Source: Paenibacillaceae bacterium GAS479
GTDB lineage: Bacteria > Bacillota > Bacilli > Paenibacillales > Paenibacillaceae
DNA length: 64,000 bases
NCBI GenBank assembly: GCA_900105225.1
Contig: LT629764.1
Span: forward strand, 2,230,001 to 2,294,000
Direction: 5' to 3'
A program made the position numbers and the translations under genes. Each line of letters begins with the position of its first letter. Positions within the stretch are counted from its first letter, which is position 1. Under the pieces are notes generated by a model, which did not search any database, had not been told where the DNA came from, and saw nothing but the letters and a program-made list of their open reading frames with translations. Shown here piece by piece: positions 35,570-44,398 of the stretch.

Positions 35570-37717
35570 ATGATCTGTCGCCGATCATTTAAAAATTTGC
35601 TGCTCGCAGCACTCTTGCTAACCCTCTTGCCGCTCCCGCTCATTGGGAACGCCAATATCGCCTATGCGAAGTCCGCCCTTACAGAGGTTCGCACCTCTCC
35701 AACCGGACATGCTCCCAACCTATCGCTCGATCTTTTTGCTATTTCCAATCTTTCGAACGGTCTGTTCACTTCTCTCAATCCTTCGTCCACTCTTGCCTCG
35801 AATACCGATGCCGCACCTAGTCTTGCTTCCATCCTCAACGAGGCTACCGGAAAAACCGGGAAGAAAAGCGGTAAGTCAACTAAAGAAACGCCCCCAGCGC
35901 CAACTCCGACACCACGGCCGCAGCCACAACCGCTGTCTGAGCGCATCACAGACTACCAGATTCAGGTCAAGCTTGATGGTAAAATGCTGATCGGCACAGA
36001 AACAGTAACCTGGAAAAACCCCGGAAAGAAGACCGTATCGGATATGTATCTTCATCTGTATCCCAACGCCTTCCTCTCGGACAAAACCACTTTCATGAAA
36101 GAGTCCGGCGGCATGTTGCGCGAGGACAGGGCAACAGAGGCGAGCCAAGGATACATGCGTCTGGAATCGCTGAAGACGGAGGACGGAACGAGTTTGCTGC
36201 CGCGCGTGCACTTTGTACAGCCGGATGACGGCAACAAAGACGACTTCACGTTGGCTAAGTTCAAGCTACCGGAGCCGGTCGCTCCCGGCGGAGAGATTAC
36301 ATTGCAAATCGGCTTCAGTGTCAGCATGCCGGAGGTATTTGCGCGCATGGGCTATTCCGGCAAGTTCGTCATGGCCGGACAATGGTTCCCGAAAATCGCC
36401 GCCTACAACACCGCCTCCAGCTCCCGCCCTGAGGGCTGGAATATCCATCAATATCATGGCAATTCCGAATTCTATAGCGATTTTGGCCTCTACACCGTCA
36501 AAGTCGAGGTACCTGAAGGTTATAAAGTAGCTGCGACCGGCGTGCAGGTCAAGCCTGCCGAGCCATCCAACGGAGGACAGCTCTATACCTTCTATGCTGA
36601 AGATGTGCATGACTTCGCTTGGTCGGCTTCTCCCAACTTTATCGTCAGTGAGGAAGCATTCTCGGCTCCCGGCGTTCCAGGAGTGCGAATCAAGCTCTAT
36701 CTCGATCCGCTCCAAAAACCGCTTGCCGATCGCTACATGCATGCCGCCAAATCAGCTCTGGCGAAGTATTCCCAGTGGTATGGAACCTATCCATATAGCA
36801 GCCTCTCCATCGTTGTTCCACCGGCTGGAGCCGGAGGAGCCGGCGGCATGGAATATCCGACCCTAGTAACTGCCTTTGCCGCAGATACGGACAATCCCGG
36901 ATACAGCTTGGAGCGCGCGGTCGTCCATGAAATCGGCCATCAATATTGGTATGGCATGGTTGCCTCCAATGAATTCGAGGAAGCTTGGCTGGACGAAGGC
37001 TTCACCTCCTATTCCGAAGACAAAATCATGGAGAGCGTGTACGGCGTTGAGCCACGCACCGCTCTGGAGGCAAGCTATGTGACCGATCCAGCTCCGCTCA
37101 AGCTGCCCTCATGGTCGTACGGCTCGCACGGCCGCTACGCCGACAATGTTTACAGCCGAGCGAAGCTCGTGCTGACTGGCATCGAGAACCGCACCGGACC
37201 AACGGTGATGAACAAGATTTTGCGGACCTATTTTAACAAGTACAAATTCAAGCATCCAACAACGGCCGACTTCAAGCGAGTTGTGGAGCAGGTAACCAAA
37301 GACAAATGGGATGATTACTTCAGCCAGTTCATATATGGCGGTCAGATGGCCGATTACGCGGTAGACTCGATTCGGATCTCCTCTTCCAAGGGACCTTCCG
37401 GCAAACGTGCCTACGAATCCCATGTTGTTATCCGCCGCATGGACGGTGTGTACGGGCCTGTGCCGGTCACTTTCCGCTTCGCCGATGGCCGAACGGTGCA
37501 GCGAACCTGGGACGGCGTAGAGGACAACGTCCTCTACAAGCTGGGCTCCTCCTCCCCACTGCTGTGGGCGGCGGTTGATCCAGAGCGTACCAACGCACTT
37601 GATAACCGGCAAATCAACAACTATTTAAGGGCCGAAGCACCCGCAGATCAAAGGGTGCGGATCAGTCTTGGCATCGTCAAAGTACTGGAATGGATTGCAG
37701 GAGCGTTCGCCTGGTAG
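35570..37717 (+). CDS. Exported M1-family zinc metallopeptidase
   Basis: A 715-residue secreted gluzincin. Signal peptide (FKNLLLAALLLTLLPLPLIGNANIAYA), a ~90-residue low-complexity linker with PTPTPRPQPQP, an N-terminal beta saddle, the substrate motif GGMEYPTLV, and the zinc site HEIGHQYWYG with downstream Glu in EEAWLDEGF. M1 enzymes are aminopeptidases. ATG at 35570 has GGGAGGG 9 bases upstream. A polytopic membrane protein gene follows after 27 bases, probably in the same transcript. Confidence 0.9.
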   Translation: MICRRSFKNLLLAALLLTLLPLPLIGNANIAYAKSALTEVRTSPTGHAPNLSLDLFAISNLSNGLFTSLNPSSTLASNTDAAPSLASILNEATGKTGKKSGKSTKETPPAPTPTPRPQPQPLSERITDYQIQVKLDGKMLIGTETVTWKNPGKKTVSDMYLHLYPNAFLSDKTTFMKESGGMLREDRATEASQGYMRLESLKTEDGTSLLPRVHFVQPDDGNKDDFTLAKFKLPEPVAPGGEITLQIGFSVSMPEVFARMGYSGKFVMAGQWFPKIAAYNTASSSRPEGWNIHQYHGNSEFYSDFGLYTVKVEVPEGYKVAATGVQVKPAEPSNGGQLYTFYAEDVHDFAWSASPNFIVSEEAFSAPGVPGVRIKLYLDPLQKPLADRYMHAAKSALAKYSQWYGTYPYSSLSIVVPPAGAGGAGGMEYPTLVTAFAADTDNPGYSLERAVVHEIGHQYWYGMVASNEFEEAWLDEGFTSYSEDKIMESVYGVEPRTALEASYVTDPAPLKLPSWSYGSHGRYADNVYSRAKLVLTGIENRTGPTVMNKILRTYFNKYKFKHPTTADFKRVVEQVTKDKWDDYFSQFIYGGQMADYAVDSIRISSSKGPSGKRAYESHVVIRRMDGVYGPVPVTFRFADGRTVQRTWDGVEDNVLYKLGSSSPLLWAAVDPERTNALDNRQINNYLRAEAPADQRVRISLGIVKVLEWIAGAFAW

Positions 37718-37744
37718 GGCGGCGAAGAGAGGGGTGACTCATCC

Positions 37745-38569
37745 GTGTCCACATTTCTTAAGCAAGGCTGGGGACTGACCGTCAAACATTTGCCTATCGC
37801 GGCCTTCCTATTCCTGTACCGCCTGCTATGGGGCTTTTTCCTCTATCGCTGCATTGATGCGATCGTGCGTCCACTCCTGCAGCGCTACCCTGGAGCGGAC
37901 GGCCCTACCTTGGGTGGTGATGCCATCTTTTGGGCCGAATCACAGTTCCGTCTGATGAAAACGGGGCTCGCCGACCCGTATCTATGGCTACTCGGCAGCT
38001 TGTTGCTTGCTCGCCTGCTTCTAACACCACTGATGAACGCCGGCCTCTATTACTCCATTCAACAAGTCGCAGAAGCCGGTGGCCAAGGAAGCACTAAGTT
38101 TCTAGAGGGCATCCGCAAAAAGTGGAAACCGGTCCTTCTGCTGTATGGGGTAGAACTACTGTTGGCGCTGGCGCCGACCTGGTGGCTTGCCAAGCAAGCC
38201 ATCGAGCGCTTCCAGCATTACTCCTCGCTGCCTGAGATGGCTGCTGCCGCACTACCATGGCTCGGTGGCTGGCTGCTCTGGATCGGCCTGCTTCACCTGG
38301 TGACGCTGGGCCTGCAATTCGGTGCGGTATCCGGAATGGGTACCGGAGCAAGCATGAAAATGGCGATGAATCGCCTGCTGCCGCTGGTCGGTATCAGCCT
38401 TGTCCTTCTACTGTTATCCGCAGCCGTTTCGGCAGGTGTTAGTTCGGGGGCATTGGCTTTAGGAGGATTGGCTGCGCTCATTATTCAGCAATCCTATCAA
38501 TTTGTGCGCACGCTGATAGACATGTGGATTCTATGCTCCCAGTTCAGCTGTTGGTCAAACAAGCGTTGA
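37745..38569 (+). CDS. Polytopic membrane protein of unknown function
   Basis: A 274-residue protein with about five to six hydrophobic segments (IAAFLFLYRLLWGFFLY; LWLLGSLLLARLLLTPLM; PVLLLYGVELLLALAPTWWLA; GGWLLWIGLLHLVTLGL; LVGISLVLLLLSAAVSAGV). I do not recognise a family motif. GTG start at 37745 with GAGGGGTGA upstream. Position directly after the M1 peptidase suggests a joint function at the membrane. Confidence 0.7.
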   Translation: MSTFLKQGWGLTVKHLPIAAFLFLYRLLWGFFLYRCIDAIVRPLLQRYPGADGPTLGGDAIFWAESQFRLMKTGLADPYLWLLGSLLLARLLLTPLMNAGLYYSIQQVAEAGGQGSTKFLEGIRKKWKPVLLLYGVELLLALAPTWWLAKQAIERFQHYSSLPEMAAAALPWLGGWLLWIGLLHLVTLGLQFGAVSGMGTGASMKMAMNRLLPLVGISLVLLLLSAAVSAGVSSGALALGGLAALIIQQSYQFVRTLIDMWILCSQFSCWSNKR

Positions 38570-38589
38570 TCCGACCAACGTCAGCTTAG

Positions 38590-38618
38590 TTGACAAATGT
38601 TTATCACCATCGTACAAT
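38590..38618 (+). promoter_or_regulatory. sigmaA promoter
   Basis: TTGACA (38590-38595), 17 bases, TACAAT (38613-38618): a near-consensus promoter. The transcript would carry a ~210-base leader before the small gene at 38838; in it I see AT-rich sequence, no terminator and no known riboswitch. Confidence 0.75.
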
Positions 38619-38837
38619 TGTGTAAATTCTCTGACAATTTTGTCTTGTTTTCTTTGCTCGACAACGGTTTATATAACGTTCAGACAGATACAGCTCCGAG
38701 CAAGATCACCTCTACAAGATCTTCATTCGCAGCTAACCTTACTCTTACATTCATGTGCGTTAATAAGGATAGATCAAGCTGATAACAGGGCATACTAGCA
38801 CGAGAGTTAATATTTAGATAGAGAGGAAAGAACCGTT

Positions 38838-39065
38838 ATGACCGAACAGACTCATACCTATTACGAGCGGCTACATCAAACGATTGGCGAGCTGCTGAGC
38901 CGTGCTGGCGCTTATCGCAACACGGAAGAGCTGCAGACGCTGCAAAGCGAGCATGCCAGATTGAACCCTGAAGCCGGAGAGCTTCAAGAGGAAGCGCTAA
39001 TGTCGCTTATGGGCATGCGCACCAAGCTGGTGACGATGATGGAGAACGCGCTTTACACTATTTAA
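38838..39065 (+). CDS. Small hypothetical helical protein
   Basis: A 75-residue acidic protein, predicted all-helical (YYERLHQTIGELLSRAG, EELQTLQSEHARL, MSLMGMRTKLVTMMENAL). No family is recognised. ATG preceded by AGAGGAAAG. It has a strong promoter upstream and its own terminator, so it is a monocistronic, probably well-expressed gene. Confidence 0.7.
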   Translation: MTEQTHTYYERLHQTIGELLSRAGAYRNTEELQTLQSEHARLNPEAGELQEEALMSLMGMRTKLVTMMENALYTI

Positions 39066-39112
39066 GTACAAGCTGCGGCCCATCAACCTCAATACTAGTT
39101 CACCAATAGCAG

Positions 39113-39140
39113 AAAAGCGCCCGCTGCGGCGCTTTTTTTT
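39113..39140 (+). terminator. Terminator of the small helical protein gene
   Basis: AAAAGCGC-CCGCTGCG-GCGCTTTTTTTT. Confidence 0.85.
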
Positions 39141-39277
39141 CATTTTAGGCGCAGCCTGACCTTGAAGGGACTGCCTCTATTTCCTATTTAAATCATGAGA
39201 ATTATGAGAAAACGCAAATTTTGGGAGGAGTATAAGTTAAAATGAAGAAAATCTTGCTTCACGAAAGTTCAAATAAT

Positions 39278-39420
39278 GCCGAATGCCGAATTCCATCGAA
39301 CATGGAAACGGGGGAACCATTTCTGGGTGAATTGATTTTGGGCATCATGCCGCAGACAGCGGATGCCGGATAAATCATAGGGAACCTTCAACCGAACCCC
39401 ACAGCTAACCTCGTAGGCTC
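39278..39420 (+). promoter_or_regulatory. Cyclic di-AMP riboswitch (ydaO/yuaA type)
   Basis: The conserved aptamer blocks are all present in order: GGGGGAACCA (39310s), GGGTGAAT, an apical GGCATCATGCC-type stem, CCGAACCCCACAGCTAACCT and CGTAGGC. This class senses c-di-AMP and usually turns genes off; typical targets are cell-wall hydrolases and potassium transporters, matching the NlpC/P60 gene downstream. No U-run terminator lies between aptamer and start codon. The ribosome site GGAAGGAG begins two bases after the aptamer and can pair as GCTC...GAGC, so control at translation initiation is likely. Ends are approximate. Confidence 0.92.
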
Positions 39421-39437
39421 TGGAAGGAGCACATCGT

Positions 39438-39941
39438 TTGAAAAAGCAAGCTGTCAGCATCGCTCTCGGATTCACCCTGCTATTCTCAGCAGGCTCGCAA
39501 GGCGCGTCAGCCGGCTCCACAATGGACGGCGTTATCGACGGCGTGATCGGTACCCCTTATAAGGCAGCCGGAACAACGACCAAAGGCTTCGACTGCTCGG
39601 GCTTTACGTCTTACGTATTCAAGCAATTCAAAATCAAGCTTCCCCACTCTTCCTCCTCCCAGTCAGCCATGGGCAAAAAAGTGGCCAAGGGTGACTTGCA
39701 ACCGGGAGATCTCGTATTTTTCAATACGAGTGGTAGAGGTGTGTCCCATGTTGGGGTTTATGTAGGAGACGGCCAGTTCGCCCACTCCTCCAGCAGCAAG
39801 GGAGTCATTATCAGCGAGCTCAGCGAGTCCTACTACGCCAAACGTTATCTGTCCGCTCGACGGATCATGGACGACAAGACTTTCGAGAAATTCGCTGACG
39901 ATGCCGTAGACCAGCAAGATGGCGGTCCGGACGTCGACTAG
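39438..39941 (+). CDS. Secreted NlpC/P60 peptidoglycan endopeptidase
   Basis: A 167-residue exported hydrolase cutting the peptide stems of peptidoglycan. Signal peptide (KKQAVSIALGFTLLFSAGSQGASA) followed directly by the NlpC/P60 domain: catalytic Cys in FDCSGFTSYV, His in VSHVGVYVGDG, third polar residue near FAHSSS. There is no separate binding module. TTG at 39438 with AAGGAG 8 bases upstream. It is preceded by the c-di-AMP riboswitch. Confidence 0.92.
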   Translation: MKKQAVSIALGFTLLFSAGSQGASAGSTMDGVIDGVIGTPYKAAGTTTKGFDCSGFTSYVFKQFKIKLPHSSSSQSAMGKKVAKGDLQPGDLVFFNTSGRGVSHVGVYVGDGQFAHSSSSKGVIISELSESYYAKRYLSARRIMDDKTFEKFADDAVDQQDGGPDVD

Positions 39942-40155
39942 CAATATTTTGGCGCGCTATGCACCAAGCCTGCAAGCCGTAAGAAACCTCCTGCCGGAGC
40001 GTTTCCTGCGGTTTGTTTGTTTTTTTGGGCAGAGTAATGTCTCTCAGGCATGGACGGGTTCACAGGAATGGATAGCTTTTACTGAAGCCAATAGGCTTCC
40101 CCACTCGTAGTAAAGGGATGGAATTCACCATAGAAAAGCTAAAAGGAGATAAAAG

Positions 40156-40830
40156 ATGGGAATGCCACAACCGGCGCGAAGGACGCGTCCCGCTTCAGCC
40201 GCCACAACCACTGTGCGGGCGAAGGCCCGCCGAAAGCAGCGGAGACTGGGCTGGTTCATACTTGTTCTCGGATTCATTGCGACGGCAGGCGCGCTGATCA
40301 AGCTTGAGCTGCCCCGTGTTTTTGATAAAGCCATACCGCAAGGCCTTTACCGGGAAGTACCGGCGGTGTCCGCCCTTCATCCCGAGGTATCTACGGCCGC
40401 TAAGGAGCTAACTCGAAAAGCCAAGGCAGCAGGCATCACGGTTGTTTACACCGACGACTTCCGCAGCTCGGAGGCGCAGGACAAGCTTTACGAGAAAGGG
40501 CGCAGCCAAGGCGGCTCTGTCGTCACGCATGCCAAAGGCGGCGAATCTTACCACAACTACGGGCTGGCGATAGATTTTGCCCTGAAGGACAAACGCGGGG
40601 AAATCATCTGGGACATGGAATATGACGGCAACCGAAACGGCAAGGCTGACTGGCTGGAAGTCGCCTCGCTCGGCAAAGGACTAGGCTTCACTTGGGGTGG
40701 TGACTGGCCGGACTTCAAGGACAACCCGCATTTGCAGATGGACTTCGGCTACTCGATCTGGGAACTGCAAAAAGGCAATCGCCCACCTGGCTCCCTGCTC
40801 GCAGACGGGACAACAGCCGGGGGCAAGTAG
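40156..40830 (+). CDS. CwlK/VanY-like M15 peptidase, membrane-anchored
   Basis: A 224-residue protein: very basic N-terminus, one membrane helix (LGWFILVLGFIATAGALI, ~31-48), then an M15 zinc peptidase domain with TDDFRSSEAQDKLY, SYHNYGLAIDFAL (zinc His and Asp) and DNPHLQM (last zinc His). Family members are L-Ala-D-Glu endopeptidases or D,D-carboxypeptidases acting on peptidoglycan. An extra segment DMEYDGNRNGKADW looks like a calcium-loop sequence. AAAAGGAG lies 7 bases before the ATG. Confidence 0.9.
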   Translation: MGMPQPARRTRPASAATTTVRAKARRKQRRLGWFILVLGFIATAGALIKLELPRVFDKAIPQGLYREVPAVSALHPEVSTAAKELTRKAKAAGITVVYTDDFRSSEAQDKLYEKGRSQGGSVVTHAKGGESYHNYGLAIDFALKDKRGEIIWDMEYDGNRNGKADWLEVASLGKGLGFTWGGDWPDFKDNPHLQMDFGYSIWELQKGNRPPGSLLADGTTAGGK

Positions 40831-40882
40831 ATTTACCAATTCTTCATGCAATTTTATTATTCGTCGCATACTACCCTCTTAA

Positions 40883-40915
40883 GATAACGATGAACAGTCA
40901 CTCATACTCGTTATC
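40883..40915 (+). promoter_or_regulatory. Inverted repeat just before the alkaline phosphatase ribosome site
   Basis: GATAACGA (40883-40890) and TCGTTATC (40908-40915) form a perfect 8-bp inverted repeat with a 17-base loop, ending one base before TGGGAGGG. It could be an operator or an mRNA hairpin influencing initiation; no clear Pho box was identified. Confidence 0.5.
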
Positions 40916-40933
40916 CTGGGAGGGTTTTTCAGA

Positions 40934-42997
40934 ATGAAGAGACAGACTAGGACAGGCAAAATTCTGCTCGGCGCTATGCTGGCAGCAACGACAGCCATTG
41001 GCGGCACAGGGCTGACAGAGCTCGGTACAAGACCGGCAGCGGCAGCCCAAGCGTCGACGGAAAAAGGGGATGCCGCCGCGATCTACATTGCGCCGATCCA
41101 CAATGCCAAGTTCCTGGCAGCCGCTAAGTTCGACTTCCGCGTGGAACTGAACAACTGGACTGGTAAAGCGTCCGACGTCAGCATCCTTATTAACGGCAAG
41201 AGCCCGGAAGCTGTCTTTGGCAAAAAGCTTGAAGCAACCTCCACCGATAAAAGCCGCGAATTCACTATTCGCGACGTCGCCTTTGCCAAGGCGGGCAGCT
41301 ATACAGTCAGCGTGAAGGCGGGCAGCCTGAGCCGTACCGTTTCCTACCAAGTCGTGAACAGCACCGAGACGGGCAAAAAGGCTAAAAACGTCATCATGTT
41401 CATCGGTGACGGCATGGGTGTTTCCAGCGTTACGATCGCCCGCGCAATGTCCAAGGGTCTTACAGAAGGCAAGTACAATGGCTTGCTTGAAATGGACAAG
41501 CTGGAGCAGCGCGCCTATGTGACGACCTCCGGCATGGACTCCATCGTCACGGACTCCGCTAACAGCGCCAGCGCCTATATGACCGGCCACAAATCGGCCG
41601 TTAACGCACTCGGTGTTTATCCGGATAATACCGAAAGCTCGCTCGACGATCCAAAAGTCGAAACGATTGCCGAAATGCTGAAGCGCTCGCGCGGCATGTC
41701 GGTCGGCATTGTGACGACCTCTGAGCTGCAAGACGCCACGCCGGCATCGCTCGTATCCCATACTCGCCGCAGAGCGGACAAGCCTGAAATCTCCGAAATG
41801 CTGCTGAAGCTGCAGCCGGAAGTAGTTCTCGGTGGCGGCTCTGCTTATTTCCTGCCGAAGTCCACGGCTGGCAGCAAACGCGTTGATGAGAAAAATATTG
41901 TCGACGGCTTCAAAAAGGCTGGTTACAGCTATGTAGAAAATGCAGCCGGACTAAAAACGGTCGGCAAGCCGGACAAATTGCTCGGACTGTTCCAAAGCAG
42001 CGATATGAACGTGTATTACGACCGTTCTACGAACAATACGGCGGCTTTGAAATCTTTTACGGATCAACCTACGCTGTGGGACATGACGAGCAAAGCCATC
42101 GAGGTGCTGAGCAAAAACGAGAACGGCTTCTTCCTGATGGTTGAAGGCGCCAGCATCGACAAGCAGCTGCATACGATGGACTGGGAGCGCTCCGCTTACG
42201 ATACGATTGAAATGGACAAGGCGATCGGCCTCGCTCGTGCGTTCGCGGATAAGAGCGGCGACACGCTCGTCGTTGCTACCGCCGACCACTCCCATACGGC
42301 AAGTATTGCCGGCACCTACAAAAAGACCGAGACGGAAACGGGCCGTGATGCCTTGCGCACGTACGATGCCTCCAGCTTCCCGAGCTACACCGATGCCAAT
42401 AAAGACGGCTTCCCCGACTCCCCGGATGTCGATCGCAAGCTGGCTGTAACTTTCGGCGCGACTCCGGACTACTATGAGGACTATATTTTCAACTCTGTGC
42501 CAGTGCCTCCTGCTATCAAAGAAGGGGATAACTACGTCGCCAACCCGGCCACGCTCGCTGATCCCGATGCCCCTGACAAGGAGAAGTATCATCATACGGG
42601 CACGTTGCCTCATGATGAGTCGACCGAGGTGCATTCCGCCGATGATGTACCCCTGATGGCTCATGGCCCAGGCGCGAGCTTTTTCACCGGCACTATGGAC
42701 AACACCGAGGTGTTCTACGCCATGGCAAATGCCATCGGACTACGTCTGGACGGCTCCAAGCCTGCAGCTGGCTCCTGGATCGTGCTGGATGACTTCTTGA
42801 GCCTTGTCGGCGGCAGCACTACCTACGACTCCAAGAAGAACGTCACCTTCATCAAAGCCGGCGGCAGCATGATCACGCTGTACCACAGCCAAGGCGTCGC
42901 CAAGAAAAACAACAAACCTGTCGCTTTGAAATTCAAACAAGAAAACGGCAAGCTGATCGTCACTAGCGAATCTTTGCTGGCAGCTCTCGGCAAGTAG
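40934..42997 (+). CDS. Secreted alkaline phosphatase (PhoA superfamily) with stalk domain
   Basis: A 687-residue exported phosphomonoesterase. Signal peptide; an Ig-like ~100-residue N-terminal domain; then the alkaline phosphatase core: FIGDGMGVSSV (metal Asp), TDSANSASAYMTGHK (nucleophile Ser), EGASIDKQLHTMDW, ATADHSHTAS and HTGTLPHDES-type metal ligands. DANKDGFPDSPD resembles a calcium-binding loop. The C-terminal ~70 residues (FIKAGGSMITLYHSQGVAKK) look like a copper-amine-oxidase-like stalk unit. It is larger than E. coli PhoA (~470). ATG 9-10 bases after GGAGGG. Confidence 0.92.
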   Translation: MKRQTRTGKILLGAMLAATTAIGGTGLTELGTRPAAAAQASTEKGDAAAIYIAPIHNAKFLAAAKFDFRVELNNWTGKASDVSILINGKSPEAVFGKKLEATSTDKSREFTIRDVAFAKAGSYTVSVKAGSLSRTVSYQVVNSTETGKKAKNVIMFIGDGMGVSSVTIARAMSKGLTEGKYNGLLEMDKLEQRAYVTTSGMDSIVTDSANSASAYMTGHKSAVNALGVYPDNTESSLDDPKVETIAEMLKRSRGMSVGIVTTSELQDATPASLVSHTRRRADKPEISEMLLKLQPEVVLGGGSAYFLPKSTAGSKRVDEKNIVDGFKKAGYSYVENAAGLKTVGKPDKLLGLFQSSDMNVYYDRSTNNTAALKSFTDQPTLWDMTSKAIEVLSKNENGFFLMVEGASIDKQLHTMDWERSAYDTIEMDKAIGLARAFADKSGDTLVVATADHSHTASIAGTYKKTETETGRDALRTYDASSFPSYTDANKDGFPDSPDVDRKLAVTFGATPDYYEDYIFNSVPVPPAIKEGDNYVANPATLADPDAPDKEKYHHTGTLPHDESTEVHSADDVPLMAHGPGASFFTGTMDNTEVFYAMANAIGLRLDGSKPAAGSWIVLDDFLSLVGGSTTYDSKKNVTFIKAGGSMITLYHSQGVAKKNNKPVALKFKQENGKLIVTSESLLAALGK

Positions 42998-43138
42998 GCT
43001 AGCGGCTGTTGCTCGGGGGACGTTACTCGGGAGACTGTATATCTGATGGCAGTGGCTACGGTGAGATTAGCAATGGCGACAAGAGGTATGTCGGCTGCTG
43101 CGTCTACGACGTTGGATACAGCGCCTCATACTAATAAC

Positions 43139-43188
43139 AAAAAAGACAGAAGGAAGCTGAGCCGAACTCAGCTTCCTTCTGTCTTTTT
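43139..43188. terminator. Bidirectional terminator after the phosphatase gene
   Basis: AAAAGACAGAAGGAAGCTGAG-CCGAA-CTCAGCTTCC..TTTTT: a perfect ~20-bp stem with A run before and T run after. Confidence 0.9.
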
Positions 43189-43406
43189 GTGAAAGTGAAA
43201 GTTCTATCGCATCGCTTCAACACTAGCAAAACTCAGAGCACCTCAGCTTGTCCATGCACATACTAGCGAAACTGAGAGAGCTTATTCCCCCTCAAAACAG
43301 GCTAAGAACTATCTAACGAATAGCATGAATGTCCGCCCTTCGCTGACAGCCCCGTCCTCCCATGCTACACTGGACAAACAAGCAAGACATCAGGGGGAGA
43401 ATGGAT

Positions 43407-44174
43407 TTGAAGCTGGTATCATGGAACGTCAACGGCTTGCGGGCCTGTGTCAAAAAAGGATTCGCCGACTACTTCGAGGCGATGGATGCCGATGTGTTCT
43501 GCGTACAGGAAACAAAACTGCAGGAAGGCCAGATTGAGCTCCAGCATGGCGAGGACTATCATCTGTTCTGGAACTATGCGGCACGTAAAGGCTACTCCGG
43601 CACAGCGGTATGGACTCGCAAACAGCCGCTTTCCGTGCGTTATGGGCTGGAGGACGATTTTGAAGAGGAAGGCCGAATTCTTACGCTGGAGTTCGAGGGC
43701 TGTTACCTGATCAACGTGTATACGCCCAACTCTCGGCGCGATCTGTCCCGCCTCCCCTATCGGCTGGAATGGGAAGCTCGCATGCTGGACTATTTGCGGA
43801 AGTTGGATGCCGTTAAGCCGGTTATTATGTGCGGTGATCTCAACGTAGCTCATCAGGAAATCGATCTCAAAAACGCACGCTCCAACCGTGGAAACTCCGG
43901 TTTTACGGAAGAGGAACGCGGCTGCATGAGCACCTTGCTGGAATCAGGCTTCACCGACACATTCCGCTACCTGCATCCGGATCGGACCGACGCTTATTCC
44001 TGGTGGTCGTTCATGCCGAAGGTGCGGGAGCGAAATATCGGCTGGCGCATCGACTACTTCCTTGTCTCCGACAGGCTACGGCCGCTTGTGACCGTCGCCG
44101 AGATCGACAGCGCGACGCTTGGCAGCGACCATTGTCCCGTTATACTGGAGCTGGCAGATGAGCCGCGAGCATAA
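43407..44174 (+). CDS. exoA: Exodeoxyribonuclease III family AP endonuclease
   Basis: A base-excision-repair enzyme cutting at abasic sites. Seen: SWNVNGLRA, QETKLQ (metal Glu), GDLNVAHQEIDL (catalytic Asp/Asn) and GSDHCPV (catalytic His). The TTG at 43407 gives the canonical MKLVSWNVNG start with GGGGGAG 7 bases upstream; the ATG two codons earlier is too close to that site. Length then is 255, normal for ExoA. Monocistronic between two terminators. The 43189-43400 region upstream holds a ~50-bp-spaced imperfect pair of TAGCGAAACT-GAGAG elements. Confidence 0.93.
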   Translation: MKLVSWNVNGLRACVKKGFADYFEAMDADVFCVQETKLQEGQIELQHGEDYHLFWNYAARKGYSGTAVWTRKQPLSVRYGLEDDFEEEGRILTLEFEGCYLINVYTPNSRRDLSRLPYRLEWEARMLDYLRKLDAVKPVIMCGDLNVAHQEIDLKNARSNRGNSGFTEEERGCMSTLLESGFTDTFRYLHPDRTDAYSWWSFMPKVRERNIGWRIDYFLVSDRLRPLVTVAEIDSATLGSDHCPVILELADEPRA

Positions 44175-44208
44175 ACAACTTACACAGCTGAACTGAAGCA
44201 AACACAAA

Positions 44209-44260
44209 AATAGGAGGCTCCCCCATTCGGCAGCAACGCCGGACGGGGGAGTCTCCTATT
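44209..44260. terminator. Bidirectional terminator between exoA and the exonuclease gene
   Basis: AATAGGAG...CTCCTATT with inner CTCCCCC/GGGGGAG; A run before (44206-44210). Confidence 0.8.
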
Positions 44261-44274
44261 CGTTCACCAACTCC

Positions 44275-44398
44275 GATTGGCAGTGGCAAGCCAGTTCTCA
44301 CAACAAGTTCGCCACTCGGCAACGGCAAGCCTGCTCTTACAACCGTTCGCCACTCAATCCGGCAACGGCAAGCCTGCTCTTATTGCTGTTCACCTTCC
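44275..44398. repeat. Degenerate ~40-bp repeat, three units
   Basis: The segment CGGCAACGGCAAGCCTGCTC occurs at 44317 and 44360 with a diverged copy at 44278, joined by ACAACCGTTCGCCACT. As at 4245-4400, the last unit overlaps the 3' end of a minus-strand gene. Confidence 0.6.

Noticed and set aside
39240-39371. 43-codon ORF (MKKILLHESSNNAEC...) with a GGGAGG upstream
   Set aside because: It lies inside the c-di-AMP riboswitch aptamer, whose conserved bases explain the sequence; spacing to the ribosome site is also long.
40850-40933. PhoP box for the alkaline phosphatase gene
   Set aside because: TTAAGATAAC/GATGAACAG bits resemble half-sites, but the spacing of TTAACA-like direct repeats is not met; the inverted repeat explains the region better.
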